From: Phycisphaerales bacterium
Lineage (GTDB): Bacteria; Planctomycetota; Phycisphaerae; Phycisphaerales; UBA1924
Length of the DNA stretch: 64,000 nt
Assembly: GCA_013360675.1 (NCBI GenBank)
Contig: JABWBB010000002.1
Coordinates: forward strand, 164,105-228,104
Reading direction: 5' to 3'
Shown here: positions 43,890-53,578 of the stretch, piece by piece
Numbering within the stretch: position 1 is the stretch's first letter
Layout: every line of letters begins with the position of its first letter
Notes under the pieces: generated by a model
What the model saw: the letters and a program-made list of their open reading frames with translations, nothing else
What the model was told of the DNA's origin: nothing
Databases searched by the model: none
Program-made: the position numbers and the translations under genes

Positions 43890-43945
43890 CGTGCGCTCTT
43901 GCGTGTCCTTTCCCCGGGGCGTATACGCCTGACGCTCCGATCGCG

Positions 43946-44518
43946 CTACTCGATCGAGATCAGCCCCATACGGGCGGCCAGGAGCAGCGTCAGCATCGAT
44001 TTCCCGTCGGCCAGATCACCCCTGCGGATCAGTGAGAAACACTCAGACGCGGGGATCGGCACCGGCAGGATTCGTTCGTCGGCCTCCAACGACTGCCCCA
44101 CGGGTGTCAGCCCCGTGGCCAAGTAGGCGCCCATCAGTTCGTCGGTCATCCCCGGCGAAGTATGAAACCGGGTCAGGGGGGTCAGGGTTGCGGCCTTGTA
44201 CCCCGTCTCCTCTTCCAGTTCGCGGCCTGCGCACACCCCAGGGTCCTCGCCCGGTTCAAGCGTCCCGGCGGGAAGTTCCAGCAGCCAGGATTCACAGGAG
44301 GGGCGGAAGTTCCGGATAAACACCACCTGGGGAGCCTTCCCGGGGACTTCCAGGATGGGCAATATCACCACCGACCCGCGGTGACGGATGATCTCCCGCG
44401 TCAATGGCGTACCGTCGGCCCCTGCCAAGGTCAGTAACTCAAAATCGAACTTCGCTCCCCTGCGGAGCAGCGTGCGGGAGACGTGCGGATTACGCTTTGG
44501 GTCGTCGGAGTGATTCAC
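43946..44518 (-). CDS. Nudix hydrolase (ADP-ribose pyrophosphatase-like)
   Basis: About 190 residues. A full Nudix box: GTLEPGEDPGVCAGRELEEETGY. The surrounding sequence (VVFIRNFRPSCESWLLELPAG) is close to ADP-ribose pyrophosphatases that make AMP and ribose-5-phosphate, though the substrate is not certain. Start uncertain: GTG at 44518 or 44482, neither with a good ribosome site. Its 5' end abuts the ABC ATPase gene on the other strand. Confidence 0.85.
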   Translation of the reverse strand: MNHSDDPKRNPHVSRTLLRRGAKFDFELLTLAGADGTPLTREIIRHRGSVVILPILEVPGKAPQVVFIRNFRPSCESWLLELPAGTLEPGEDPGVCAGRELEEETGYKAATLTPLTRFHTSPGMTDELMGAYLATGLTPVGQSLEADERILPVPIPASECFSLIRRGDLADGKSMLTLLLAARMGLISIE

Positions 44519-44526
44519 AGGAGCGA

Positions 44527-45423
44527 ATGGTACTGCGCATGACGCACGCGGCGGCACAATCAGGGTCGATCCCCTTCCGCGCCGGGATGCCCGGGGCCAG
44601 GGCACTTGCGGTGCGCACCGAAGCAGTCATCCGCCTGGTGGGACTACGCAAGAGCTTTGGCGAGCAGGTGGTCCTCGATGGGATCAACATGGATATCCGG
44701 CCCGCGGAAACCACCGTGGTGCTGGGGCCGTCGGGGTGCGGCAAGTCGGTGATGCTCAAGCACATCGTCGGCCTTCTGAATCCGGATGCCGGGCAGGTCT
44801 GGTTCGAGGGTCGTCGCGTCGACACGCTCAACGAGCGTCAGTGGCGCGAGGTGCGACTGCGGATCGGGCTTCTCTTCCAGATGGGTGCGCTCTTTGATTC
44901 CATGAGCGTGGGGCAGAACATCGAGTTCCCGCTGATCGAGCACACGACCATGACCCGCGAGGAGCGCAGGCGCCGCATCGCCGCGGCCCTCGAAACAGTC
45001 GACCTGCGAGGGATCGAATCCAAGCTGCCCGGGCAACTCTCGGGGGGGCAGCGCAAGCGTGTGGCCCTGGCGCGGGCGATCGTGCTCGAGCCTCGTGTGG
45101 TGCTCTACGACGAGCCCACCACGGGCCTGGATCCGGTGCGCTCGGACGGCATCAATGAACTGATCCTGAAACTCAAGCGGGAGATGGGCGTGACCAACAT
45201 CGTGGTCACGCACGACCTGACCAGCGCCCGCAAGGTCGCCGACCGGGTGGTCATGCTGCTCAACGGCAAGGTGCTCGCGGACGGCACCTACGACGAGGTG
45301 GCTCGAATCCGTGACTCGAGGGTGCAACACTTCCTGCTGGGGCAGTATGTCCGCGGCGACGACGTCGCGATCCCCGAGCAGTCCGACACATCAGGACACC
45401 GCGAGCCGGCCGACACACTATGA
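44527..45423 (+). CDS. ABC transporter ATP-binding protein, MlaF-type
   Basis: 298 residues. Walker A GPSGCGKS, signature LSGGQRKRVALARA, Walker B VVLYDEPTTGLDP and the switch His in VVTHDL. Sequence ending matches the MlaF family (phospholipid-transport ATPases), which pair with MCE proteins. ATG at 44527 with AGGAG just upstream. Its stop overlaps the next gene (ATGA). The permease MlaE is not next door. Confidence 0.85.
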   Translation: MVLRMTHAAAQSGSIPFRAGMPGARALAVRTEAVIRLVGLRKSFGEQVVLDGINMDIRPAETTVVLGPSGCGKSVMLKHIVGLLNPDAGQVWFEGRRVDTLNERQWREVRLRIGLLFQMGALFDSMSVGQNIEFPLIEHTTMTREERRRRIAAALETVDLRGIESKLPGQLSGGQRKRVALARAIVLEPRVVLYDEPTTGLDPVRSDGINELILKLKREMGVTNIVVTHDLTSARKVADRVVMLLNGKVLADGTYDEVARIRDSRVQHFLLGQYVRGDDVAIPEQSDTSGHREPADTL

Positions 45424-46439
45424 GAACCTCGTTCTACCGCGATTTTCTGACGGGCCTGACCGGGCTCGTCGGGCTGGCCGGACTCATCGTCATGCTCGTG
45501 CTCTTTGGCGAGATGACCGACTTTGGCAAGCGCACCTACACCTTGACGGCCGTAGTCGCCAACGCGGGCGGGCTGCGTTCGGGCTCTCCCGTGACCTTCA
45601 GCGGCGTACGTGTGGGCGAGATCACCGAGGTCAGCATCCGCACCGGGGGCGAGCGAGGGGCGACGATTGTGTTTCGCGTTCGCGAGGACATCCGGTTGCC
45701 GCGGAGCGTGACCGCCTCGATCAACCAGAGTTTCGTGGGCGAATCGAGTTTGGAGCTGGTGCTGTCCGAGGGGGGCGATCCGCTCGCATTCTTCGCGCCC
45801 GGCGAGGTCTTTGACGCGGGGAATCCCAAGACGCCGCTGGCGTCGCTGGCCGATCTCGCCGCCGAGCCCATCGCGAAGATGTCGTCGGTGGCCCAGAGCG
45901 TCGAGGGGCTCGCGAAGGAGTATGCCAAGCTGGGCGAGCGGCTCAACGACCTTGTGGAGGCACGCACGCTCGCGGACGTACAGGCGGGCAAGGCGCCCAA
46001 CATCCGCTCGACGCTCGAGCGCCTCGACAGGGCCCTTGTCTCGGCGGATCAATGGCTGGGCGATGAAGGGTTGCAGGCCCAGGCTCGCTCCTTGCTGGAC
46101 CGGGCCGGCCGGGCGATCGACGACGCCGCGTCGATGACGCGTGCGTGGGAAAAGGCCGCCGGGAACGTCGATCTGCGGTTGGGCGAGGTCTCGACGAAGG
46201 TGGACGCCGTCGCGGGCCAGGCGGTGACGGTATTGGCGAGCGCGGACAAGGCCGCGGGCGAACTGGCCTCCCTGCTCGAGCGGGTCTCGAAGGGCGAGGG
46301 CACCGCGGGGCAACTCGTCACGAACCCCGACCTTTACAACGCGCTGCGCGATGCCTCGGTGCGCGTGGACCGTGCCCTGGCGGAGTTCGAACTCCTGCTC
46401 GAGAAACTCCGCAACGAGGGGTTGCGGCTGGGGTTGTAA
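45420..46439 (+). CDS. MCE-domain (MlaD-like) protein
   Basis: 339 residues. N-terminal signal-anchor helix (LTGLVGLAGLIVMLVLFG), then an MCE domain (about 38-115) with GGLRSGSPVTFSGVRVGEI, then a long alpha-helical tail (about 140-339) rich in Ala, Leu and Glu. MCE proteins form hexameric rings that carry lipids between membranes. Four-base overlap with the ATPase gene supports a complex with it. The tail probably forms a coiled coil. Confidence 0.87.
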   Translation: MRTSFYRDFLTGLTGLVGLAGLIVMLVLFGEMTDFGKRTYTLTAVVANAGGLRSGSPVTFSGVRVGEITEVSIRTGGERGATIVFRVREDIRLPRSVTASINQSFVGESSLELVLSEGGDPLAFFAPGEVFDAGNPKTPLASLADLAAEPIAKMSSVAQSVEGLAKEYAKLGERLNDLVEARTLADVQAGKAPNIRSTLERLDRALVSADQWLGDEGLQAQARSLLDRAGRAIDDAASMTRAWEKAAGNVDLRLGEVSTKVDAVAGQAVTVLASADKAAGELASLLERVSKGEGTAGQLVTNPDLYNALRDASVRVDRALAEFELLLEKLRNEGLRLGL

Positions 46440-46445
46440 GGCGGC

Positions 46446-48573
<2,128 letters not shown>

Positions 48574-48580
48574 TTCAATC

Positions 48581-49858
48581 TCATCGCGAAGTTCTATCGG
48601 CGGTCGTCGCCGAGTGCACGCCGGCGCCGATGCGGCGGAGCGCCTCACACGCGTGCAGCACATCCTCGGCGGTTGTAAAGGGGCCGAAACTCAGGCGGAG
48701 CGAGCCGGCGGGTTGCCCCGGTATTGCCGAGCCGAGCACGGCGTGGGCTCGAGGAGCGCACGTCAGCCCCGAACGGGCCAGGATTCCAAACTGCGATTCA
48801 AGCATCGAAGCGAGTTCGGCGGGTTCGATCGTGTCGTGCACCAGCCCAAAGACGCCCACACGGTCCTGCGGAAGCACGGGGCCGAGCAGACGCATGGCGT
48901 GCAGCGGGCCTTCGGTCACTTCGGCGGTTCCTGCCGCACCCATTCGGCAGCCGTCGCTGCGGAGTTGTTCGAGCATCAGCGTGATAAGTTCATGCTCGTG
49001 CGCACGCAGGGCATCGATGCCCTTGTCGAGGATCCACCGCACACCCTCGGAAAGTCCGACGATGCCCGCGGTATTGTGCGAACCGGCCTCGAGACGTTCG
49101 GGGAATGATTCGGGCTGGTGATCATGCTCGGACCAGGAACCCGTGCCCCCCTCGCGCGTGGTCGCGATCCGGTGCTCGATGGCCGGGCGGACATAGAGCC
49201 CACCGGTGCCCTGCGGGCCCAACAAACCCTTATGCCCGGGAAAGGCGAGCAGATCGATCTGCATCTCCTGAACATCCACTGGGATGTGGCCCAAAGCCTG
49301 CGCGGCGTCAACCAGATACGGCACGCTCATCGTGCGACACAGACGCCCAATTGCACCGATGGGCTGGATTGTGCCGCTCACGTTGCTTACGCCGACGACC
49401 GCCACAAGCACGGTCTCTCGACGAATAGCCGAGGCGGTCGCCGCGGGATCAACCACCCCGGTGATCGGATCCGCAGGGACATACGTGACCTGGACACCCT
49501 CTTCGGCCAGAGCGGCGAGCGGGCGCAGGACCGAGTTGTGATCCATCGCCGTCGTGACGATGTGGATGGGTGTGCCCGGTGCATCGAGGCGACGACGACG
49601 CACGATCCCCTTGATGGCGAGGTTGAGCGCGTCGGTCGTGTTGAGCGCGAAGACCACATGGTCCGACGATTCGCCATTGATCAGCGTGCGGATCCGCTCG
49701 CGGCACTGGCGGATCAGACGCGCCCCCTCGCGGCTTTCGGCGTAATGCCCGCGACCCGGAGAGGCCCCCACCTTCGTGGCGTATCGGAGCATCGCTTCGT
49801 GAACAGAAGGCGGCTTGGGAAAGCTCGTGGCGGCGTTATCGAGGTAGATGCGGCGCAT
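48581..49858 (-). CDS. Class V aminotransferase / cysteine desulfurase-like protein
   Basis: 425 residues. MRRIYLDNAATSFPKPPSV opens the PLP fold; PLP-lysine is in FPGHKGLLGPQGTGGLYV; a Cys near the C-terminus sits in RSGLTCAPRAH, where desulfurases keep their catalytic Cys. Best match is the group of IscS/SufS-like enzymes close to the EF2568 type, whose exact role is unclear. Converges with phoU seven bases away. Confidence 0.85.
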   Translation of the reverse strand: MRRIYLDNAATSFPKPPSVHEAMLRYATKVGASPGRGHYAESREGARLIRQCRERIRTLINGESSDHVVFALNTTDALNLAIKGIVRRRRLDAPGTPIHIVTTAMDHNSVLRPLAALAEEGVQVTYVPADPITGVVDPAATASAIRRETVLVAVVGVSNVSGTIQPIGAIGRLCRTMSVPYLVDAAQALGHIPVDVQEMQIDLLAFPGHKGLLGPQGTGGLYVRPAIEHRIATTREGGTGSWSEHDHQPESFPERLEAGSHNTAGIVGLSEGVRWILDKGIDALRAHEHELITLMLEQLRSDGCRMGAAGTAEVTEGPLHAMRLLGPVLPQDRVGVFGLVHDTIEPAELASMLESQFGILARSGLTCAPRAHAVLGSAIPGQPAGSLRLSFGPFTTAEDVLHACEALRRIGAGVHSATTADRTSR

Positions 49859-49872
49859 CGCGGGATCTTAGG

Positions 49873-50088
49873 TCAGGCGCGGGGCCGGTCGATGCGTGCG
49901 CCGCACTCGGGACACTTGGGCGCCGCCCGAAGACCGCTCAGGTTGTATGTGCAGTTCACGCAACGACCATCGACCGGACGATTGCTGACGAAGAACTGCC
50001 CTGTCAACCCTGCCATAGCGATGGCGGAAAGAACGATACTCGACGCCAAGAGCATCACCGGGAGGAGCCAACCGATGGAGGCGGTCAT
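49873..50088 (-). CDS. Small membrane zinc-ribbon protein
   Basis: About 71 residues. One or two hydrophobic helices (WLLPVMLLASSIVLSAIAMAG), then a zinc ribbon of two CxxC knuckles: DGRCVNCTYNLSGL and APKCPECGARIDR. The knuckles match a motif common in planctomycetes, in small proteins of unknown role. Start is uncertain: ATG at 50088, or TTG at 50103. It ends 14 bases before the desulfurase-like gene starts. Confidence 0.7.
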   Translation of the reverse strand: MTASIGWLLPVMLLASSIVLSAIAMAGLTGQFFVSNRPVDGRCVNCTYNLSGLRAAPKCPECGARIDRPRA

Positions 50089-50184
50089 GAATGCCAGCGT
50101 CAACGCAACAAGACTTCCGGCGTAAGCCCACCATGCCCATGACGCGTGCGATACTTCGGTGGCGGGTCTGGCTCTTGCAACAAC

Positions 50185-51315
50185 TCAGCCCGCCTTGGGC
50201 GCCTTGTAGAACGGCAACGGCGTCGTCACCGCCTCGAGCACGCCCTTCCCGGTGTCGATCTCGACATTGGTTCCGGGGGCGTGCAGGCCAGCGTCGAGGA
50301 ACCCCATCGCGATGCACTTATTGAGCGTGGGGCTCGGGCAGCCGCTGGTGACGACGCCGACATCCTTGCCGTTCTGCTTGATCACCATGCCCTGGCGTGC
50401 GGAGCGCTTGCCATCGACGAAGAACCCGGCGAGCTTCCTCGCCGGTCCGCCCTCGGCGGCGACCTTCTTGAGCGCGTCCATGCCGATAAAGGTATCGCCC
50501 CGATCGCCCTGGTCCTTGTCGAGCGAGAGAGCGAAGTCCACGCCGCAGGAGAGGGCGCAGATCTCCTCGCCCAGTTCGTGCCCGTAGAGGGGCATGCCCG
50601 CCTCCATGCGGAGGGTGTCGCGGGCGCCCAGCCCCGCGGGGCGGATGGGAGCATTCTCGTCCTTGAGGTTGATGTCCTGGAAGAGGAGTTTCATGGCCAT
50701 CGAGATCGCCCCGGCGGGGAGGATGACCTCGATCCCATCCTCGCCGGTGTAGCCGGTGCGGCTGACGGTGATCTTCACGATCAGCAGGTTCTTGACCGTG
50801 AATCGATACTTCTTGAGCGTGGGAATCTCGCTCGAAAAACGGCTGACCAGCGGGATCACGCTCGGGCCCTGGAGCGCGACCATCGCGGTCGAGGCGGTCT
50901 GGTCGTCGATCGAGCAGTTGAACTCGCCCGCGGTCTTGACCGCCTGCAGATGGCGCACGATCTTCTCGCGGTTCGACGCGTTGACCACGACCAGGAAATC
51001 GTCGTCATCGAAGCGGTAGACGATCACGTCGTCGAGCACGCCTCCGCGTTCATTGCAGATGAGCGAGTAGCGACACTGCCCCTGAACCATGTCGCTGATG
51101 CGCCGCGTGCAGACCCGCTCGAGCAGGCGCCTGGCGTGGCGTCCCGTGACCTTAAGGCGGGCCATGTGCGAAACGTCAAAGATCCCCCCGCTCGATCGGA
51201 CCTTGGCGTGCTCGGCGGTGACGCTGCTGTAGTAGAGGGGCATGTTCCAGCCGGCGAACTCGACCATGTGCGCGTTGTAGTCGAGGTGGAACTGATGGAG
51301 CGGGGTCTTGAGCAC
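50185..51315 (-). CDS. gcvT: Glycine cleavage system T protein (aminomethyltransferase)
   Basis: 376 residues. Transfers the aminomethyl group from H protein to tetrahydrofolate. TPLHQFHLDYNAHMVEFAGWNMP, the folate-binding GGIFDVSHMARLKVTG, RTGYTGEDGIEVILP, and a C-terminal KDVGVVTSGCPSPTLNK. The GTG at 51315 has AGGAG nine bases upstream. gcvH and gcvP are not in the window, and no glycine riboswitch is seen in the 99 bases upstream. Confidence 0.95.
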   Translation of the reverse strand: MLKTPLHQFHLDYNAHMVEFAGWNMPLYYSSVTAEHAKVRSSGGIFDVSHMARLKVTGRHARRLLERVCTRRISDMVQGQCRYSLICNERGGVLDDVIVYRFDDDDFLVVVNASNREKIVRHLQAVKTAGEFNCSIDDQTASTAMVALQGPSVIPLVSRFSSEIPTLKKYRFTVKNLLIVKITVSRTGYTGEDGIEVILPAGAISMAMKLLFQDINLKDENAPIRPAGLGARDTLRMEAGMPLYGHELGEEICALSCGVDFALSLDKDQGDRGDTFIGMDALKKVAAEGGPARKLAGFFVDGKRSARQGMVIKQNGKDVGVVTSGCPSPTLNKCIAMGFLDAGLHAPGTNVEIDTGKGVLEAVTTPLPFYKAPKAG

Positions 51316-51414
51316 GAGGGATGACTCCTGGGATATGTGCCGGGCCAATCACCCGGGCTGGACACTTTCATGGTAACGCGCTCGCCCTCCCGGGTATGGA
51401 ACGCGGGGCAAGTT

Positions 51415-52272
51415 CTACGCACGGGGCTGAATCGATGGTCTCCACGGGGAATTGTCGATCAGACGCACCGAACCCACGCGGGCGGCGATGAGCGCACGCC
51501 AGGGTCCGGCCCCCGGCTCGAGCGTGCCCTCGCTGCGCACCACGGCGTACTCGAGCTCGATCTGCTCGGAGGCCAATACACGCCGCATGTTCGCCTGCGC
51601 CTGGTCGATGTCGGGGGCGGCGTTGCTCTCGCAAAGGGCCAGGCTGATCGCGCGTGCGCGGCGTCGGTCCTCGGCGCTGAGAAAGCGGTTTCGGCTGCTC
51701 ATCGCCAGCCCGTCGGGTTCGCGCAGCGTCGGCCCCGCCACGATCTCCAGACCCGGCATCAGTATCGCGATCATCGCACGGATGACCTGCAACTGCTGCC
51801 AGTCCTTCTCGCCGAAGATCGCGGCCTTTGGCTTCACCAGATCGAACAGGCGCGCGACCACCTGGCAGACGCCCTCGAAGTGCCCCGGGCGGTACGCGTC
51901 TTCGAGACCCGGGGCCTGCGCCACCCGGGGCAGGAGCGGGGCCTCGATCGTGCGTCCGAGCGGATAAATGTGCGTGACGTGCGGCGTCCAGACACAGTTG
52001 GCGCCGGCCTGTTGACACAGCCGCAGATCTGCGTCGAGGGTGCGTGGATATCGCTCAAAGTCCGCCGGATCGTTGAACTGGGTGGGGTTGACGAAGATGC
52101 TCACGATGCACCCGCCGCCCCACCCACGTTCACGGGCCAGCAACGCCCCCTGGCGGATCAGCGAGGCATGGCCATCGTGCAGGGCTCCCATCGTGGGGAC
52201 GAGCACACACGGGGCGTCCCGGTTTGAGCCCTGGTGCTCGCGTAGTTCGACGATGCTGGTGGCATGGACCAC
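51415..52272 (-). CDS. panC: Pantothenate synthetase
   Basis: Joins pantoate and beta-alanine with ATP in coenzyme A synthesis. 285 residues. VPTMGALHDGHASLI (ATP-binding HIGH-like), SIFVNPTQFN, GEKDWQQLQVIRAM, and SSRNRFLS near the C-terminus. It is 99 bases before gcvT. panB is not in the window. A well-conserved family, start ATG at 52272. Confidence 0.95.
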   Translation of the reverse strand: MVHATSIVELREHQGSNRDAPCVLVPTMGALHDGHASLIRQGALLARERGWGGGCIVSIFVNPTQFNDPADFERYPRTLDADLRLCQQAGANCVWTPHVTHIYPLGRTIEAPLLPRVAQAPGLEDAYRPGHFEGVCQVVARLFDLVKPKAAIFGEKDWQQLQVIRAMIAILMPGLEIVAGPTLREPDGLAMSSRNRFLSAEDRRRARAISLALCESNAAPDIDQAQANMRRVLASEQIELEYAVVRSEGTLEPGAGPWRALIAARVGSVRLIDNSPWRPSIQPRA

Positions 52273-52342
52273 GCGGGAAGGGTTGATGCCCCCGCCCCAT
52301 GGGTCAAGCCTGATCCCTCAGAGACATCGCCCGCGAGGGAGC

Positions 52343-52792
52343 TCAGGATCGGCGCCCGCCCAAGTTGTTGATCCACGCGTTGATGAACTCGAACTGCGTG
52401 ATCGGCAGCAGATTCAGCGTGATGCGGTAGAGCCCGTCGGCGTGGTAATCGCATTCGGCGACTTTCCCCAGCAACGGCACGGGATTGTCATCCACCAGGT
52501 GAACCGCGACCACGAGCACGCGGTTGAGATACGACATGCGGCGAGAGAGGATCACCAGGTGACTGCGGCTCAGGAGCAGCGAGCGGGCCGTCCACGCGGC
52601 ACCGGGGCGCTGACGATCGTCGAGTTCGGCCAGATCGAGTTCTGCCGAAAATGGATGACCGGGCGTCTTGCTGCGTGCCGAGGGCGTGAGCGGCGTGGGC
52701 GCGTCGTCAAAGCCGTAGGGGTCCGACGACGTGAGCGGTTCAGGGGGGTACGGAATGCCCAGCGCCCTGGCTTTGGATTGGATCAGCCCCAT
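52343..52792 (-). CDS. PilZ-like domain protein, unknown function
   Basis: 149 residues. The C-terminal half (TARSLLLSRSHLVILSRR, then LGKVAECDYHADGLYRITLN) has the spacing of a PilZ beta-barrel, but the Arg and D/N-x-S-x-x-G residues that bind cyclic-di-GMP are not in place. The N-terminal part is low complexity. ATG at 52792 with GGGAG upstream is preferred over 52810. The function is inferred only from the fold pattern. Confidence 0.5.
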   Translation of the reverse strand: MGLIQSKARALGIPYPPEPLTSSDPYGFDDAPTPLTPSARSKTPGHPFSAELDLAELDDRQRPGAAWTARSLLLSRSHLVILSRRMSYLNRVLVVAVHLVDDNPVPLLGKVAECDYHADGLYRITLNLLPITQFEFINAWINNLGGRRS

Positions 52793-52915
52793 GGCGATAC
52801 TCCCGGGCATCTACGTCGGCAAGGCAGCATGACGGCTGCGGCAGGAACCTGAAAGCGATCTGCAACGACGAACCCGCGGACGATTACCGGGCCCAGTTCC
52901 CATACGATCGGACCC

Positions 52916-53578
52916 ATGCCATCTCCACACCCGAAGGACTGGGCGACATTGCTGCGAGCCGCCGCGGCCCCGGCCTTGGCTGGGACGCCGCTGGATTTCA
53001 ATGCGATTGATTCACCCGACCGGGCGATGTCCTGGATCGAGGGTTTCAGAGACAGCGCGGGAAATCGTCGGCGAGTGGACCGCCCGTTGTTGTGCCTCCT
53101 GCTCGGGCTTGACCCGGGCTCTGCCCCCGAGGGGAAGCAAGACCTGGCCTTGCATGAGCGACTCTGGTGGTCGCTGGTCAGAGGTGACACCCTGCCGATT
53201 GAAGTGTCGGGTCACGACGGCCCCCTCACCCCGGCGATGCAGGCTCAGGGAATCGAGGCATGGACCGAGTGTGAGCTGAGCGCGCTGCACGCACTCTGGT
53301 CGATCGCCCGAATCCGCAAGGATGCGAGGCTGCACGAGCGCGCCAAAAGCGCGGCTCGCTGGCTCATGCGCGACATACAGCCCGACAACGCCACCAATCG
53401 CCCCTGGGCGGCTCATGTTTTTCTCGGCCTGTCGCGAGAAGAAGGGGACGACGCAGGGCTTTATGCCCGCACGCTGATCCACAACGCCATGATTCCCGAC
53501 GGCATGCCCGAGCGATTCTCGGCGTGCATCCTTCGCCACGCCGCCGCCGAACTCGAATGTATGGATGCCGTGCTTTAG
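52916..53578 (+). CDS. Protein of unknown function
   Basis: 220 residues, soluble, helical, with a Trp-rich C-terminal half: WTECELSALHALWSIARIR, RWLMRDIQPDNATNRPW, AAHVFLGLSREEGD. No family recognised. The last bases overlap pyrG on the other strand: its TAG stop shares two bases with the pyrG TAA, so the two transcripts meet tail to tail. Start at 52916 is the first ATG and has no clear ribosome site. Confidence 0.6.
   Translation: MPSPHPKDWATLLRAAAAPALAGTPLDFNAIDSPDRAMSWIEGFRDSAGNRRRVDRPLLCLLLGLDPGSAPEGKQDLALHERLWWSLVRGDTLPIEVSGHDGPLTPAMQAQGIEAWTECELSALHALWSIARIRKDARLHERAKSAARWLMRDIQPDNATNRPWAAHVFLGLSREEGDDAGLYARTLIHNAMIPDGMPERFSACILRHAAAELECMDAVL

Noticed and set aside
51316..51414. Glycine riboswitch before gcvT
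   Set aside because: The upstream gap is short and no paired glycine-aptamer pattern is visible.
53575..53578. Stop codons of two convergent genes sharing bases, considered as a possible frameshift or fusion
   Set aside because: Ordinary tail-to-tail compact arrangement: TAG on plus and TAA on minus overlap; both proteins end naturally.
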